From contig CM075674.1 in NCBI GenBank assembly GCA_037962975.1, positions 86,258,501 to 86,322,500 of the forward strand: 64,000 bases of DNA, in the 5' to 3' direction. Both the position numbers and the translations under genes were made by a program. This DNA is from Clitoria ternatea (Eukaryota > Streptophyta > Magnoliopsida > Fabales > Fabaceae). The notes beneath the pieces were generated by a model, which saw only the letters and a program-made list of their open reading frames with translations, did not search any database and was not told the DNA's origin. Positions 48,550-60,531 of the stretch are shown piece by piece (position 1 is the first letter of the stretch; every line of letters starts with the position of its first letter).

Positions 48550-48690
48550 GGAACTTTTAACACCGGTTGACTACTGAAATAGGTGTTAAAAATTGTAATT
48601 AACACCGAATAAATGGATAAAAGAACCGGTGTAAATAATATTGACTTTTAACACCTGTAAATTTAACACCCCTTAAAATCTGGTGTTAAA
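48550..48690. repeat. Cluster of TTAACACC/GGTGTTAA inverted phrases
   Basis: TAACACCGG, AGGTGTTAA, TTAACACCG, ACCGGTGTAA, TTAACACC (twice more) and GGTGTTAA recur in both orientations within about 140 bp, beside the right terminal repeat of the Pack-MULE. It may be a small nested non-autonomous element, but no ends or duplication were identified. Confidence 0.6.
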
Positions 48691-49419
48691 AGTCATGCAG
48701 ATGTGGCAGTCTTTGTTGGCATTTAACGATACACGTCACTTAAATCTAACGAAGGTTTAACGGTAGAGATCTAAGTGTCTGACGATCACGGACGTGGAGG
48801 ACTTAAGAGACTAACCTACTAATTGAAGGACTTAAGTGTCCGACTGTGTTGGAGTTAGAGACTAACTGGGGTGTTCTGTCTTCTGTATTTAGCAGACCCT
48901 AGTCCTTTTTGTCTATCTTACTTAGTGTATCATATCATTCTTTGTATCTTTTTATATACTAAGTTCTCAGAAACACCTTACACAATCTATCTTTAAAAAC
49001 CTATTGTTGTGTAAAAGTCTGGTGTGTTGTCAGCCCTTAGTTTCTATAGGAAACAGTTTATGGCCTAAAGAGACTTTTGAAAGAATACTTGGGTTTGAGC
49101 CAGGAGTGACTTGTTAAAAGAATACTTGGGTTTAAGTCAGGAGTTGCCGGAGTCAAGAATACTTGTGGCACAAGTCTGGTGCTGAAATTGTAAAGGAGAT
49201 TTTACAATAGTGGAAATCCTTCAAGTTGGAAGGGACTGGATGTAGCTTTTGTGTTGGAAGTGAACCAGTATAAATTTCTTGTCTTCATTCTTCTCTTTCC
49301 TTGCTCTTAAAAGGTCTATTTCACAAGTCTGATTACTTACGCTTTAAAAGTTCAAATTCCACATAAAAGTCTAAGATTTATTCAACTCCCTCTTTTAAGT
49401 CTGACTCTAGACCATCAAC

Positions 49420-49431
49420 TAGTATCTGAGC
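49420..49431 (+). other. SIRE-type primer binding site, degenerate
   Basis: TAGTATCTGAGC, two bases after the LTR end, differs at two positions from the initiator-Met type TGGTATCAGAGC. Confidence 0.6.
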
Positions 49432-49478
49432 TTGTCCTTTGGGTTTATCACTCTAACAAGAGAAAAGGAACAAGATTT

Positions 49479-51174
49479 ATGACAACTTCTTAGAGTAATC
49501 AACTTATAGCAGAAGGTTCTTCTATCAACAGACCACCAGCCTTCTTTGGTGAAGACTATCCATATTGGAAGAACAGAATGAAGATGTTTATCAAATCCAC
49601 TCAGTATAGCCTATGGGCAGTCATCACCAATGGTGATTATACAGTTCCTGTTGATGAAGATGGAAAGCCCAAATCAGAAGATGAATGGACTATACTTAAA
49701 GTAAGGAAAATAGAGATCAATGCCAAAGCTAGATTCCTCCTTAATTGTGCTCTAAGAAAATTAGAGTACAATAAGGTATTTAGCTTTAAATCAGCTAAAG
49801 AAGTCTGGGATACTCTTCAACACTTCAACATAACTATAAAGGCACCTTCAATGTAAAGATATCTAAGAAGATATTATTGACTAAACAGTATGATACTTTC
49901 AAGATGGAGGATCATGAAATAGTGGACCAGATGTTTGGAAGATTCTAAACCTTGCTAAATATCAATTTAGGCTCTTGGGACAACACCTTCCATAGAAGAT
50001 ATCAATGTCAAGCTTCTTGGAAGTCTGCTAGATAAATTTAATGTTAAGTGCTCGGCTCTTAAGGAAGCTAAGGAACTTAGCACCCTCACACTCGATGAAC
50101 TCATTGGTGTTCTTAGAGTTCATGAAATGAAGCTAAAACAGAAGGAAGTGGCTAAGACTTCCTCTTCCAAAAGCATTACCTTAAAGTTTGAAGAATTAGG
50201 CAAGAAGTTTAAAGCTAGTAAGGCTGAGGAGCCCATAGGCTCAAAACCAAACTCTGATGAGTCGGGGTGAAGATACAGATGAAGAGATGACCCTTGTAAC
50301 AATAAGATTCCACGTGCTGCTAAAGAAAAGAAATTCAAACTTGAGAAGTTTCAGAGGAAAGATCACAAAGGTAAATCTCAATTTAAGTTTAAAACTGACA
50401 AGTTTACCTTGAAATGTTTTAACTATAGGAAACTAGGACATATAAAAGCAGAATGTCCTCTTCTGAATAAAAACAAGAAGGACAAAAAAGAAAAGAGAAA
50501 ATTCTCTAAGAAGCAAAAGGGATTGATCACTTGAGATGATGAAGGTCCATCTAGCTCTGGAGAGTCTGATGAGGAGACAGAATCTGCACAAATCTGTCTT
50601 ATAGATGATGCTGAATTAGAATCAGAAGTCAACTCTAGTGACTCAGATTCATAAGAAGTAAGCTATTCTAAATTAAAATAGAAATATGATATGTTGTTTA
50701 ATGATTTTTCCATGTTATTGAGAAACTTTAAGAAATTGAAAGGGAAACATGTTGATATAATCACCGACTTTGAAAAGCAGATTTCGGAATTGAAAGGAGA
50801 AGATTTTGATAAAATTATTCAAAAAGAAATGGAAGAAAATGAAAGAATGCACTGTGAAAAGTTAAGCAAACTTAGACAAGAGAATCTTGTTTTAACAACC
50901 AATTTTGAAAATACCAAACATTACTACAATTCTCAAGCTGATGAAATTAGTAAACTGTAAAAACAAGTAAGTTCACTTACTTCAAACCTGAGCAAGTTTG
51001 TTAATGGCACTGAGAATTTGAATAAGCTTTTGGGAAAATCTCATGGTGACCATAACAGACCAGGTCTAGGCTATGTAGAGAAAAATGATTTCAAGCAATC
51101 TTTATCTCTTTCATTTGTTTCAAAGAAATAGAAACAAGTTAAGTGTAATTATTGTAAAAGGCATGGTCATTGTT
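49479..51174 (+). pseudogene. SIRE-type copia gag remnant
   Basis: ATG 49,479 opens a frame with an early stop; then PPAFFGEDYPYWKNRMKMFI and INAKARFLLNCALRKLEYN follow, the UBN2-like gag of SIRE/Maximus elements. A zinc knuckle near 50,415-50,455 reads CFNYRKLGHIKAEC, with one cysteine replaced by tyrosine. A charged coiled-coil-like stretch at 50,691-50,958 and a second knuckle start, KCNYCKRHGHC, at 51,140-51,172 follow. Many stops and shifts break the frame. The Athila element begins immediately after, and no pol of this element is found to its right. Confidence 0.8.
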
Positions 51175-52084
51175 ACACCTGACAGGGCCCGCAAACGCAC
51201 GGGTTATGTCGCGTAATATAAAAGATTATCGTTCTCCACAGGGACTGTGTTCAAAGTACCAGCATATTGAAATTTAATTATCCACACAATTGATTTTTAA
51301 GGTTTTTGTAAAATAAAACACCAAATTAAGTTGCACAGAATACAAAAATAAAATTTACTTGACACTTAAAAAATCAGAGTTGAGAGTATCTTGGGATTTC
51401 GGGGGCTTAAGACTCTATTTTATGTTAATGAATTTTAACTTTTCATAAATAAGAATCAAATTAAGTTTTCCAAGGCGAATTTTCCAAAAGCTAATTAATA
51501 TGTTCCTCTCGGAATCCTATTAATGTACCTAACCTATGGAAAGCGCTGTTTAATCCTCAGAAAGGCCCATTATCGTTTTATGAAAATCCCTTTTATTTCC
51601 TCAAAAGAATTTTGATTACTTTCACGGTTTTACCGAGGTCACAAAAAACATTTCAAAAATCTTAGGTTTAGTTCAAAGCTTTCCGGTAAAAATAAATCTC
51701 TCGATTCTATTTATTACCTAAACATACTAATATACCCGCAAGTATACAGTTTTATCATTTAGGTTCTTGTTAGGAATCACTAAAAGCATTGAGTATTTTT
51801 TAAACTAAATGGAAAACAGAAATTTATTTAATTCTAAGTCAAAATAATATTAACAATAAAATATTATCATACCCCCTTTATCCCAAGATAATTAATTTAA
51901 CTACTCATGAAATAATTTAAATTCATAAAAATAATGGAAAAATAAAACATACAAGACATGGTAAAAATAAAGACTTACGGGTTTCTCCAAAAGCTCATAA
52001 TAATTTACCATTGTATTTCCTTGTTGCAGTATTCTCCATCAATTACAAATTTAAACAACTCACTTTTACAATTCACAACTCTTA

Positions 52085-52270
52085 AAATAAAATAAAGAAA
52101 AAGAAAATAAAAGGAGAAACAAAACGAAAGAGAAAGAAAAAGAACGAAGAAAGAAATAAAGAAAAAAGAAAGAAAGAAAAGAAAAGGACGGAGGAAGAAA
52201 AAATAAAGAAAAAGAAAGAATAGAAAAGAGAAGGATACAGGAAGAACGAGAGAGAAAAGAAAGGAAAAGA
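52085..52270. repeat. GA-rich low-complexity tract in the Athila LTR
   Basis: Runs such as GAAAGAAAGAAAAGAAAAGG on the plus strand; the other LTR has it at about 61,610-61,800. It generates serine/phenylalanine-rich minus-strand frames without meaning. Confidence 0.85.
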
Positions 52271-52320
52271 ATTGAATTCAAGTGATTGATCGATGGTTTG
52301 GTGGTGCTGTCCGTGTTCCC

Positions 52321-52327
52321 TTTTATA
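52321..52327 (-). promoter_or_regulatory. TATA box, Athila 3' LTR
   Basis: CCTATAAAAGGG on the minus strand, a strong plant TATA context, unchanged in the other LTR at 61,847-61,853. Confidence 0.65.
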
Positions 52328-52639
52328 GGCAAAGGAAGGGAAGAAGTCAGCTTGGAAAACGCGTTGCCAGTTGGTGCAATTGTCTTCTTCTCAGCCGTCC
52401 CACCATCACAGCTTGGAGACAGCCTGGATGGTGTCAAGTGGGAGAAAACTTTCGGTGCATGTGACTTCCAACTGTCCCAAATTGCATTATTTTAATATTT
52501 CCAATAATTCGGTGCTTGGATTTATTCAGCTGGGCAAATTCCGAGTGGAAAAATGGGTCGGTTTTCATCTTTTCTGCAAAATCCGAGTGAAACGGTGCCT
52601 TTTGTGCTTAAAACTGAGTGAAAATGGTACTGTTCGTAC

Positions 52640-53700
52640 ATAAAACCGAGTGAAATATTCACTCGGTGTTGAGTTGAGGGGTCGGTATTTAAGAAAACCG
52701 GTCGGTTTCGCTTGAGCGAGAGTTTCTCGCTTAAGCGTTTGTTGAAGAAAACCGTCTCGCTCAAGAGGATAAAGGTTCGCTCAAGCGAGAGGTTCTCTTT
52801 CACTGTTTCACTCGGAGAAACCTTGCTCAGATTTGCTTGTGTTGCTCGGAATTGACTAAGAGGGACTCGGATCCGACTGAAACCATTCACTCGGCTCAGG
52901 TTCATGGAGTTCATTCAGAACTGATTGAAGACTTACTCAGGATCAGAATTTATTCAGTCGGTTCCCAATCATTTTCACTCGGCTGTCTCTGAATTTGAAC
53001 CACTCGGTTAAAGCTTTGCTTTGGAATTCACTCGGTCACATTCATTTGGATACATTCACTCGGATTTGCTTTGAAATATTTCAGTCGGCCTTCATTCCTT
53101 GAAATGATACACTCGGAAGTGCCTTCTTGCTTTTTACTCGGAATGGCCTTCAGTCGTCAATCAACCCAGTCGGTTGTCTTTACTCAAATCTGGCTGATTG
53201 AATTTCCTCTTATGTCCGAGCCTTTCTTTGCTCAGAAATATAGGTTTCTGACCCATTTCACTCGGTATTCTTTGTTGCAGAGATCTCACTTGGACTTAGT
53301 TGCAATCAGAAAGCTCCCACTCGGATTTACTTCAGTCAGCAATCCTTTCACTCGGAGAATAGCTTTGGACATATTTATTAGAGGTCAGTCTCCTTTTTTC
53401 ACTCGGAATGGACGCAGTCGGGGAAGTTTCCACTCGGAATCACCTCCAACCGAGACTTATTCCATTTCAGCATTGGTCCTTCACTCGAGTCAGCCATTTA
53501 TCACTCGGAATGGCTTTGACAGGGAATATGTCACTCGGATTTTCTCCAACAGTGCAGTATTCCACTCGGCAATGCTCTACTCTGAGTCTTTCCACTCGGA
53601 TTTGGTCATTTCTGAGTTATCCCACTCGGATTTGGCCATTTTGAGTCGGATTTCAGTGCTCTGAGTCGGATTTTTGCTTTCTGAGTCGGATTTCAGCTTT
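52640..53700 (-). repeat. Dense CCGAGT (ACTCGG) motif array in the Athila U3
   Basis: About 20 copies of ACTCGG, mostly as CACTCGGA/T, plus about ten AGTCGG variants, lie irregularly 20-80 bp apart over 1 kb. The sequence between is not repetitive. The other LTR has the same array at about 62,165-63,230. Some copies in this LTR have changed (for example CACTTGG near 53,286 against CACTCGG). Confidence 0.85.
52707..52789. repeat. Inverted-repeat cluster in the Athila 3' LTR
   Basis: TTCGCTTGAGCGAG (52,707-52,720), CTCGCTTAAGCG (52,726-52,737), CTCGCTCAAGAGG (52,755-52,767) and TTCGCTCAAGCGAG (52,776-52,789), 19-29 bp apart. They are about 400 bp upstream of the TATA box in element sense. Near-identical sites occur in the Tekay LTRs. 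Confidence 0.85.
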
Positions 53701-53932
53701 AAAAAGAGAATTCTTTCCACTTTGGGCTTGTTCTTCTTGTTTCTTTATCATTTTATGGTCGTTTTTCTCTTTTTTTGACCCTTTATTACCTTAATTCCTG
53801 TAAAATAACATACCCAAGTAGAAAATAGTGGAAAGAAAGCAAAAATCACAATAAATAAAGGAAATACAGTGCATAATGATTAAAGTCCTAAGCAAATTAG
53901 ACCTAATTTATTGTATTATAAAGCACTTATCA

Positions 53933-55280
53933 AAATACCGCAAACCAAAACATTGCTTGTCCTCAAGCAATCGCCATATTCATAAGATAAAATACAGAAA
54001 ACACTAAACTTAATAAACTAAGGAATCCAAAACAGAGAAACAGATTTATTCAAATGCCAGTTTTATTTTTCTTATGTGAATCAATTTTCAATGTCAAGAC
54101 TTGAGATACTCTTCTCACAATTTTCACTCAAGTGTTTCAAGGTTTATGTATTTCTCAAATCATCATAGTCAAAAAATATTATCATAAGCTTGTTAATAAA
54201 CCAGAAACTCCACAATTTAGATAGAAAATATGTCAAAGTCTAAAGGTCTTTCAAAGGTTGTAATGTGGCCTTGGGTTGTATTGTCAAGGTAGGAATTTCA
54301 AGAAAAATGGAATACAAAAGGGCTTTAACAGTCATGAATGATTCAAATCACCATTATAAATTTAACAGAGCAAATTTTTGAACTTTTATGGACTTTTTGG
54401 AATTCATTCAATATCATCCTTTTGATTTTCTTTTTCTTTTTCTTGCTTTTCTTTGCATTTAATACCATATTTTTTTTAATTATTTTTTTAAGTCCTTTTT
54501 TCTTTCTTTGCTCCACTAAATTTCCAACTTTTTCACCATTAAGAGAATATCAGTCAATGAAAGGTTTCAAGGAAAAATTTTCACTTTTAGGCTCAAAAGG
54601 GGCAACTAGGGGTCAAATTATGCAAAATTCTGAGGCTTAAGAATAAGACCTAATTGTGCCTTTATCATCCTAAGACATATAATCAAAAACCATTTTGAAT
54701 CGGTTGAAAAACAAGTTCTAGAATATTAATGACTATGAGATTCACTCAATCAAGAAAATATGGGTTTTGAAAATTTATTTGATAAATAACCCATTTTGGC
54801 TCAAGTCTAATCATGGAAAGTCTTTTTCAAAGAAAATTTTAATTACATAAGGTTCATTTAAGCATTTATTTGGCATTTAAACAATCAAATTTTAAAAATT
54901 TTACTCAAAATTTTGGGATCCTTAGATACTTTAGCCTTGTGTTCAAAGTAAATTTATCATGCAATCATGATAAATTACAAGATTACAAACAAATCAAGGA
55001 AAACACACATGCATAATAAAATGACAATCACACAACGTAAACAAAACAGTTAAGTTTTCTTACCTACCACCCCAAACCAGAATTTGACATTGTCCTCAAT
55101 GTTAAAATGGATGATAAAAGGATAAGAAAACTTACCTGGAGTAACCCAAACCAGCGTTTGACATAGTTGGTTTTTTTTTGTGAGAATAAAAGCTTAAAAT
55201 AAAACAACAACTTTTTATAGGGTTACCTCCCTATCAGTGCTAAGTTTTAAGTCTTCAGCCAGACTCTTCACCGTTTGGAT
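53933..55280 (-). other. Athila region between pol and the 3' LTR
   Basis: About 1.35 kb with no envelope-like or other coding region. Next to the LTR, the minus strand reads GGTTTGCGGTATTT, a degenerate form of the purine-rich tract expected there. Confidence 0.6.
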
Positions 55281-58060
55281 TTACTCATCAGGAGCATCAA
55301 ACAAGTCCAAGTCACTTGCTTGTTGTATTGGTTGACCTGTCAGATAGTGCTTTACTCTCTGTCCATTTACCCTAAATGTACCAGATTTCTCGCTCCATAG
55401 TTCGACAGCTCCAAAGGGAAAGACTTTTGTCACCTTGAATGGTCCCGACCATCGGGATCTCAGTTTACCTGGAAAAAGCTTCAATCTGGAATTAAACAGT
55501 AAAACCATATCACCTGGGTTAAATGTTCTCCGTTGGATGTGACGATCATGCCATTGTTTGGTTTTTTCTTTATAAATTTTGGCATTTTCGTATGCATCTA
55601 GACGGAGTTCTTCAAGCTCATTTAATTCCAACAATCTTTGTGCACCTGCAGCCTTATGATCAAAGTTAAGAGTTTTAATAGCCCAAAAAGATTTATATTC
55701 TAGCTCAACAGGTAAATGACAGGGCTTCCCATATACTAGCTTAAAAGGTGTGGTTCCAATGGGAGTTTTATATGCGGTTCGATACGCCCATAAGGAATCA
55801 TCTAACTTAATAGACCAATCCTTACGTGATGTATTCACCACTTTTTGAAGAATATTTTTAATTTCCCGATTGGATACCTCAACTTGTCCACTAGTTTGTG
55901 GGTGATAAGGTGTAGCAACCTTATGCTTAACTCCATATTTCTTTAGAAGGGTCTGAAAAGTTTTCTCAATAAAATGAGACCCTCCATCACTTATAACACA
56001 TTTTGGGACCCCAAACCTTGGAAATATTATTTTCTTGAAAAGTTTAATAACAGTCTTAGCATCAGAATGGGGTGAAGCAATGGCTTCCACCTATTTTGAC
56101 ACATAGTCAACTGCCACTAATATGAACTGATTTCCAAAAGAAGAGGGAAAGGGACCCATAAAATCAATACCCCATACATCAAACAATTCAACTTCTAAAA
56201 TGGTATTTAATGGCATTTCTTGTCTCTTACCAATGTTACCTGTTCTTTGGCAAGCATCACAAGTTAGAACATACTTACGTACATCCTTAAAAATATTTGG
56301 CCAATAGAACCCAGCTTGCAATACTTTAGCGGCTGTTTTAGAGGTGCTCATGTGTCCTTCACAGGAAAGAGAATGGCAATGATCCAAGATAGCATGGACA
56401 TCATCTTGTGAAACACATCTCTGAATCATACCATCTGCACATTGCTTGAAAAGGAGTGGTTCATCCCAATAATAATGCTTGACATCTGCATAAAACTTTT
56501 TCCTTTGCTGAAAGCTAAGATCAGGAGGTAAGATACCACATGCAAGAAAATTTACAAAATCAGCATACCAAGGAACACGTTGGATACTAAGATTCAAGAG
56601 TTGTTCATCTGGAAAAGATTTATTGATGGGAATATTATCTGTTTCTACTTTTTCAGATGTCAACCTAGATAGGTGGTCAGCGACCAAGTTCTCGGTACCC
56701 TTCTTGTCCTTTATTTCCAAGTCAAATTCTTGTAATATTAGAATCCACCTAATTAATCTAGGCTTTGCTTCCTTTTTATTCAATAGATACTTAATGGCAG
56801 AGTGGTCAGTATAAACAGTAACATGTGAACCTACCAAGTAAGACCTAAATTTATCAAAAGCAAAGACAATAGCTAACAGTTCTTTTTCAGTTGTGGCATA
56901 ATTTACCTGAGCATCATCTAGCGTCCGGCTGGCATAATGAATTACATGGAGCTTTTTATCCTTTCTTTGCCCCAGCACAGCCCCCACTGCGTAATCACTC
57001 GCATCGCACATCAGCTCAAATGGGAGTTTCCAATCAGGTGGTTGTACGATGGGGGCAGAGATTAGAGCTTGCTTAATCCTACTAAAAGCTTCCATACAAG
57101 ATGAATCAAAATTGAAAGGCACATCCTTACCCAGAAGAGTTGTAAGAGGCTTTGTGATCTTGGAGAAATCTTTAATGAACCTGCGATAAAACCCTGCATG
57201 TCCAAGAAAACTCCGAATACCTTTCACATTTGTGGGTGGAGGCAATTTTTCAATCACTTCCACTTTAGCCTTATCAACTTCTATACCTCTCTCAGACACC
57301 AGGTGTCCAAGAACTATGCCTTCTCTTACCATAAAATGGCATTTTTCCCAATTTAGAACCAAATTGGTTTCTTCACAACGCTGCAAGACTTGGCACAAAT
57401 TTGTTAAACAATTATCAAAATCCAAACCATGCACTGAAAAATCGTCCATAAAGACTTCCATCATATTTTCAATAAGATCAGAAAAAATTGCTTACATACA
57501 CCTTTGAAAAGTCACAGGTGCATTATATAAACTAAAAGGCATACGTCTGTAAGCATAAGTCCCATAAGGGCAAGTGAAGGTAGTCTTTTCTTGATCAGAT
57601 GGATGAATGGGAATTTGATGAAAACCTGAATACCCATCCAAATAACAGAAATAAGAGTGTTTCACAAGTCTTTCAAGCATCTGATCAATAAAAGGGAGGG
57701 GAAAATGATCTTTTTTTGTGGCGCTATTTAACTTCCTATAATCAATGCACATGCGCCAACCAGAGACAATCCTAGTAGGAATCAAGTTATGTTTATCATT
57801 TTCAATCACAGTTATTCCCCTTTTTTAGGCACCACATGGACAGGACTTACCCATTTACTACTATCAACAGGATATATCACTCCAGCATCAAGCAATTTCA
57901 AAATTTCCTTTTTAACCACTTCTTGCATTTTAGGATTTAATCTCCTAAGTGGTTCTACTATGGGCCTACTTTCATCTTCTACAGTAATCCTGTGCATACA
58001 AAGAGAAAGGCTAATCCCTTTGATATCATCCATTGTATAACCTATTACCTTTCTATACAA
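55281..58060 (-). pseudogene. Athila pol (RT, RNase H, integrase) with stops and a frameshift
   Basis: The minus strand shows reverse transcriptase from 58,060 (SSKWVSPVHVVPKKG), a one-base frameshift near 57,812, then GWRMCIDYRKLN, a stop near 57,492 and the active-site region VFMDDFSVHG at about 57,450. RNase H includes LMCDASDYAVGAVLG and a TEKELLAIVFA phrase. Integrase has an HHCC finger (HCHSLSCEGH, CDACQRTG), GIDFMGPFP, a stop at 56,088-56,090, then FGVPKCVISDGGSHF, HPQTSGQVE and a C-terminal GDMVLLFNSRLKLFPGKL. All enzyme modules are recognisable but three breaks prevent a full polyprotein. Confidence 0.9.
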
Positions 58061-58066
58061 CCTAAG

Positions 58067-60531
58067 TTATTTTAAAAGTTTTTCAGTTTTAGATGGATTC
58101 AATTCAGCATTAATAATCACAGGATATGTGGAATTAGGGCCAAGAAACTCATACCTTAAAGATGCTGGTAAAGGTTTTAATTCCACATTGGGGCTTACCA
58201 CTTTGTCACACATGACCTCAGTATCATGTGGGGCCTCAGAGCAATCAGATGTTTCTGTCGGCTCAATCATGAAAACAGTTTCAAATGGGTCATTAGGAAG
58301 GGTTGCTTCCTTTATCACTTGTTCGACAAAATCCACAGTACAACAAACATCATTATAAGGTTTTTCTAAAACATTTTTCAAGTTGAAATCAACCTTTTGG
58401 TCTCCAACAGTTAGAGACAACTTACCATTCTTGACATCAATCACAGCACCTACAGTTGCTAAAAATGGTCTGCCTAAAATAATAGGAATCAAAGAATCTT
58501 CGTCCATTTCAAGCACAACAAAGTCAGCAGGTATAAAAAATTTTCCTATCTTAATAGGAACATCCTCTAAAATTCCTACAGGATATTTTACAGATCTATC
58601 AGCCAATTGTAAAGACATCCTAGTAGGTTTTAGTTCACCCAATCCTAACTTTTCAGCAACAGATAATGGCATTAAACTCACACTCGCTCCTAAATCACAC
58701 AATGTTTTATCTATATTCATGTCACAAATCATGCAAGGAATAGAGAAACTACCTGGATCTTGGAGCTTGGGTGGAAGTTTCTTTTGAATTAGAGCACTGC
58801 ACTCTTCAGTAAGTGTAACTGTACCATCTCCCTCCAGTCTTCTTTTGTTGGACAGAATGTCCTTTAGGAACTTTGCATATGTGGGCATTTGCTGCAAAGC
58901 GTCTGTAAAAGGAATATTAATATACAATTTCTTTAAAACATCAAGGAACTTACCAAATTGTTTGTCCAACTTTGCTTTGGCTAAGCGCTGAGGAAATGGA
59001 ATGAGAGGTTGATATGGCTTAACCTCCTCCTTCTTTTCTTGTGGTTTCTCTTCTTCAATTACTGGATGAGATAAAGATTCATCTACTTTCTTTTCCTTCT
59101 TTGCAGTCTTGTCTACTGGCCCATCGTATTGAGTACCACTCCTAAGAGTGACAGCCATGGTTTGGTTAGATGGTCCAGCCTCTGGTTTCCCAGGAAATGT
59201 TCCCGGTGCTCTTTGAGAATAGGAGGCTTGTTGGGCAATTTGATTTTCCAGTATTTTGTTGTGAGTGGCAAGAGAGTCCACTTTTGAAGCCAAGTTTTTT
59301 ATTGCATCAGAGAATTCATCATTTTGTTTAAGTTGAGTAGCTACAAATGTCTCCATCAAGGATTCTAGCTTTGATTAATATAGGTTCCTTGTTGAGGTTT
59401 GTAGTTACTTTGGAATTGAGGTGGCCTATTTTGGAAGCCAGGTGGCCTATTTTGGAAGCCAGGTGGACCTTGTAGAGGTTTGTAGTTACCTTGATAATTT
59501 CCACCATAGTTTCCAATAGCATCCACCTGATGCATTTCTTGTTCTTGATTAGGGGTCATTGCTAAATGGCAGTTTGTAGCTCCATGTCCTGAAACACCAT
59601 AAACTTCACAAACAATATTAGTAGCACCTGTTGACCCTATTTTATCAAGTTTTAATGTTAATGCTTTAACTTTGGTAGAAAGTAGGGAAAGAGCATCAAC
59701 AGAATACTTACCTGGTGTTTTAGAAGGTAATCCTCTCTTAGAGTTCCACTGGTGAGTGTTTTGAGCTATTTTCTCAATCAGGTTCTCAGCTTCATCAATA
59801 TTTTTACTCATGAAGGCTCCTCTAGATGCAGCATCTAAAGAGATCTTTTGTGTGGAAGTTAGTCCATTATAGAAAATATGGATTGTCAACCACCTTTCTA
59901 TCCCATGGTGAGGACATTCTCTTAGCATCTCCCTGTATCTTTCCCAGGCTTCATACAAGGATTCATCATCTTTTTATGAAAAATTGATGATTTGTTTTCT
60001 CAGCACATCAGTCTTGTTCCTTGGGTACCATTTATTGATAAAAGCACTGGACAATTGTTCCCAAGTCGTGATGGATCCTTCAGGAAGAGAGTATAACCAC
60101 GCTCTTGCTTTATCTCTTAAGGAGAAAGGGAAAAGTCTTAAGCGAATGGCATCATTAGTGGCTCTGTTCATCTTCAGGGTGTCACAGTATTCAAGAAAGA
60201 TTTGAAGATGAAGATTTGGATCTTCTGAGGGTAAACCTCCAAATTGGTTCTGTTGAACCATTGAGAGTAGTGAAGGCTTCAATTCAAAATTATTAGCCTC
60301 CACTGTGGGTCTGAGGATGCTGGATCCTCTTCCATTAGTGCTTGGAGCGGCAAAATCTCTTAAGGGTCTGTGTTGGTCTGCCATTTGTTTTTCTTTTTGT
60401 TCTTTTTGTTGTTTTTGTTGTTTTCTCAAAGCTCTAAGGGTACGTTCTATCTCAGGGTCAAATCCTAAGTTTAGATCGACACTACGGCTTCGTCGCATAA
60501 ATAGAAAATAAATGACAAATAAAACAAACAA
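58067..60531 (-). pseudogene. Athila gag and protease with in-frame stops
   Basis: It opens near 60,531; the likely true start is MADQHRPLRDF at about 60,384. RLRLFPFSLRDKARAWLYSL is the typical gag core. A TAA at 59,974-59,976 and further stops near 59,363 break the frame. A zinc-knuckle-like CEVYGVSGHGATNC at about 59,610 has lost one cysteine. From 59,359 the frame continues to 58,067 with IPCMICDMNIDKTLCDLGAS, the Athila type of protease active site (DLGA in place of DSGA), and IPIILGRPFLATVGAVIDV. It then passes into RT. Confidence 0.88.

Larger units (their letters stand above)
45810..48880 (+). mobile_element. Pack-MULE with captured pieces of two genes
   Basis: Terminal inverted repeats of 134 bp (45,810-45,943 and 48,747-48,880; about 6 mismatches) start GACAGAACACCCCAGTTAGT. 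They are flanked by a perfect 9-bp duplication TTCTGTATT at 45,801-45,809 and 48,881-48,889, the size produced by Mutator-like transposases. No transposase is present. Inside are exons of a dual-specificity phosphatase gene (46,575-46,770 and 48,131-48,296) with exons of a PIF-type bHLH gene (about 47,489-48,043) between them, all in one orientation and with intron-like sequence retained. This is the definition of a Pack-MULE. It lies in the 5' LTR of the SIRE-type element. Confidence 0.92.
44906..49417 (+). mobile_element. SIRE-type copia 5' LTR, interrupted by a Pack-MULE
   Basis: The LTR end ACCATCA at 49,417 is followed by a primer site and gag. Its own sequence is about 44,906-45,800 plus 48,890-49,417. 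The left limit is approximate since the second LTR is not in the window. A TATA-like TATATAT lies at 45,672-45,678. In the right part GAATACTTGGGTTTGAGCCA repeats in varied form near 49,084, 49,120 and 49,158. No gene of its own. Confidence 0.6.
51180..53932 (-). repeat. Athila 3' LTR
   Basis: 2753 bp, plus-strand start TGACAGGGCC and end CACTTATCA. In sense orientation it consists of a U3 of about 1.6 kb (53,932 to about 52,330) with the CCGAGT array and inverted-repeat cluster, a TATA box, then a polypyrimidine-rich R/U5 (GA-rich on the plus strand, 52,085-52,270). Confidence 0.93.

Noticed and set aside
53071..53664. A 197-codon plus-strand frame, with a 186-codon counterpart at 62,630-63,190
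   Set aside because: It is antisense to the element and made of CACTCGGA repeats that lack stops; both LTRs keep it because they are copies. No domain is visible.
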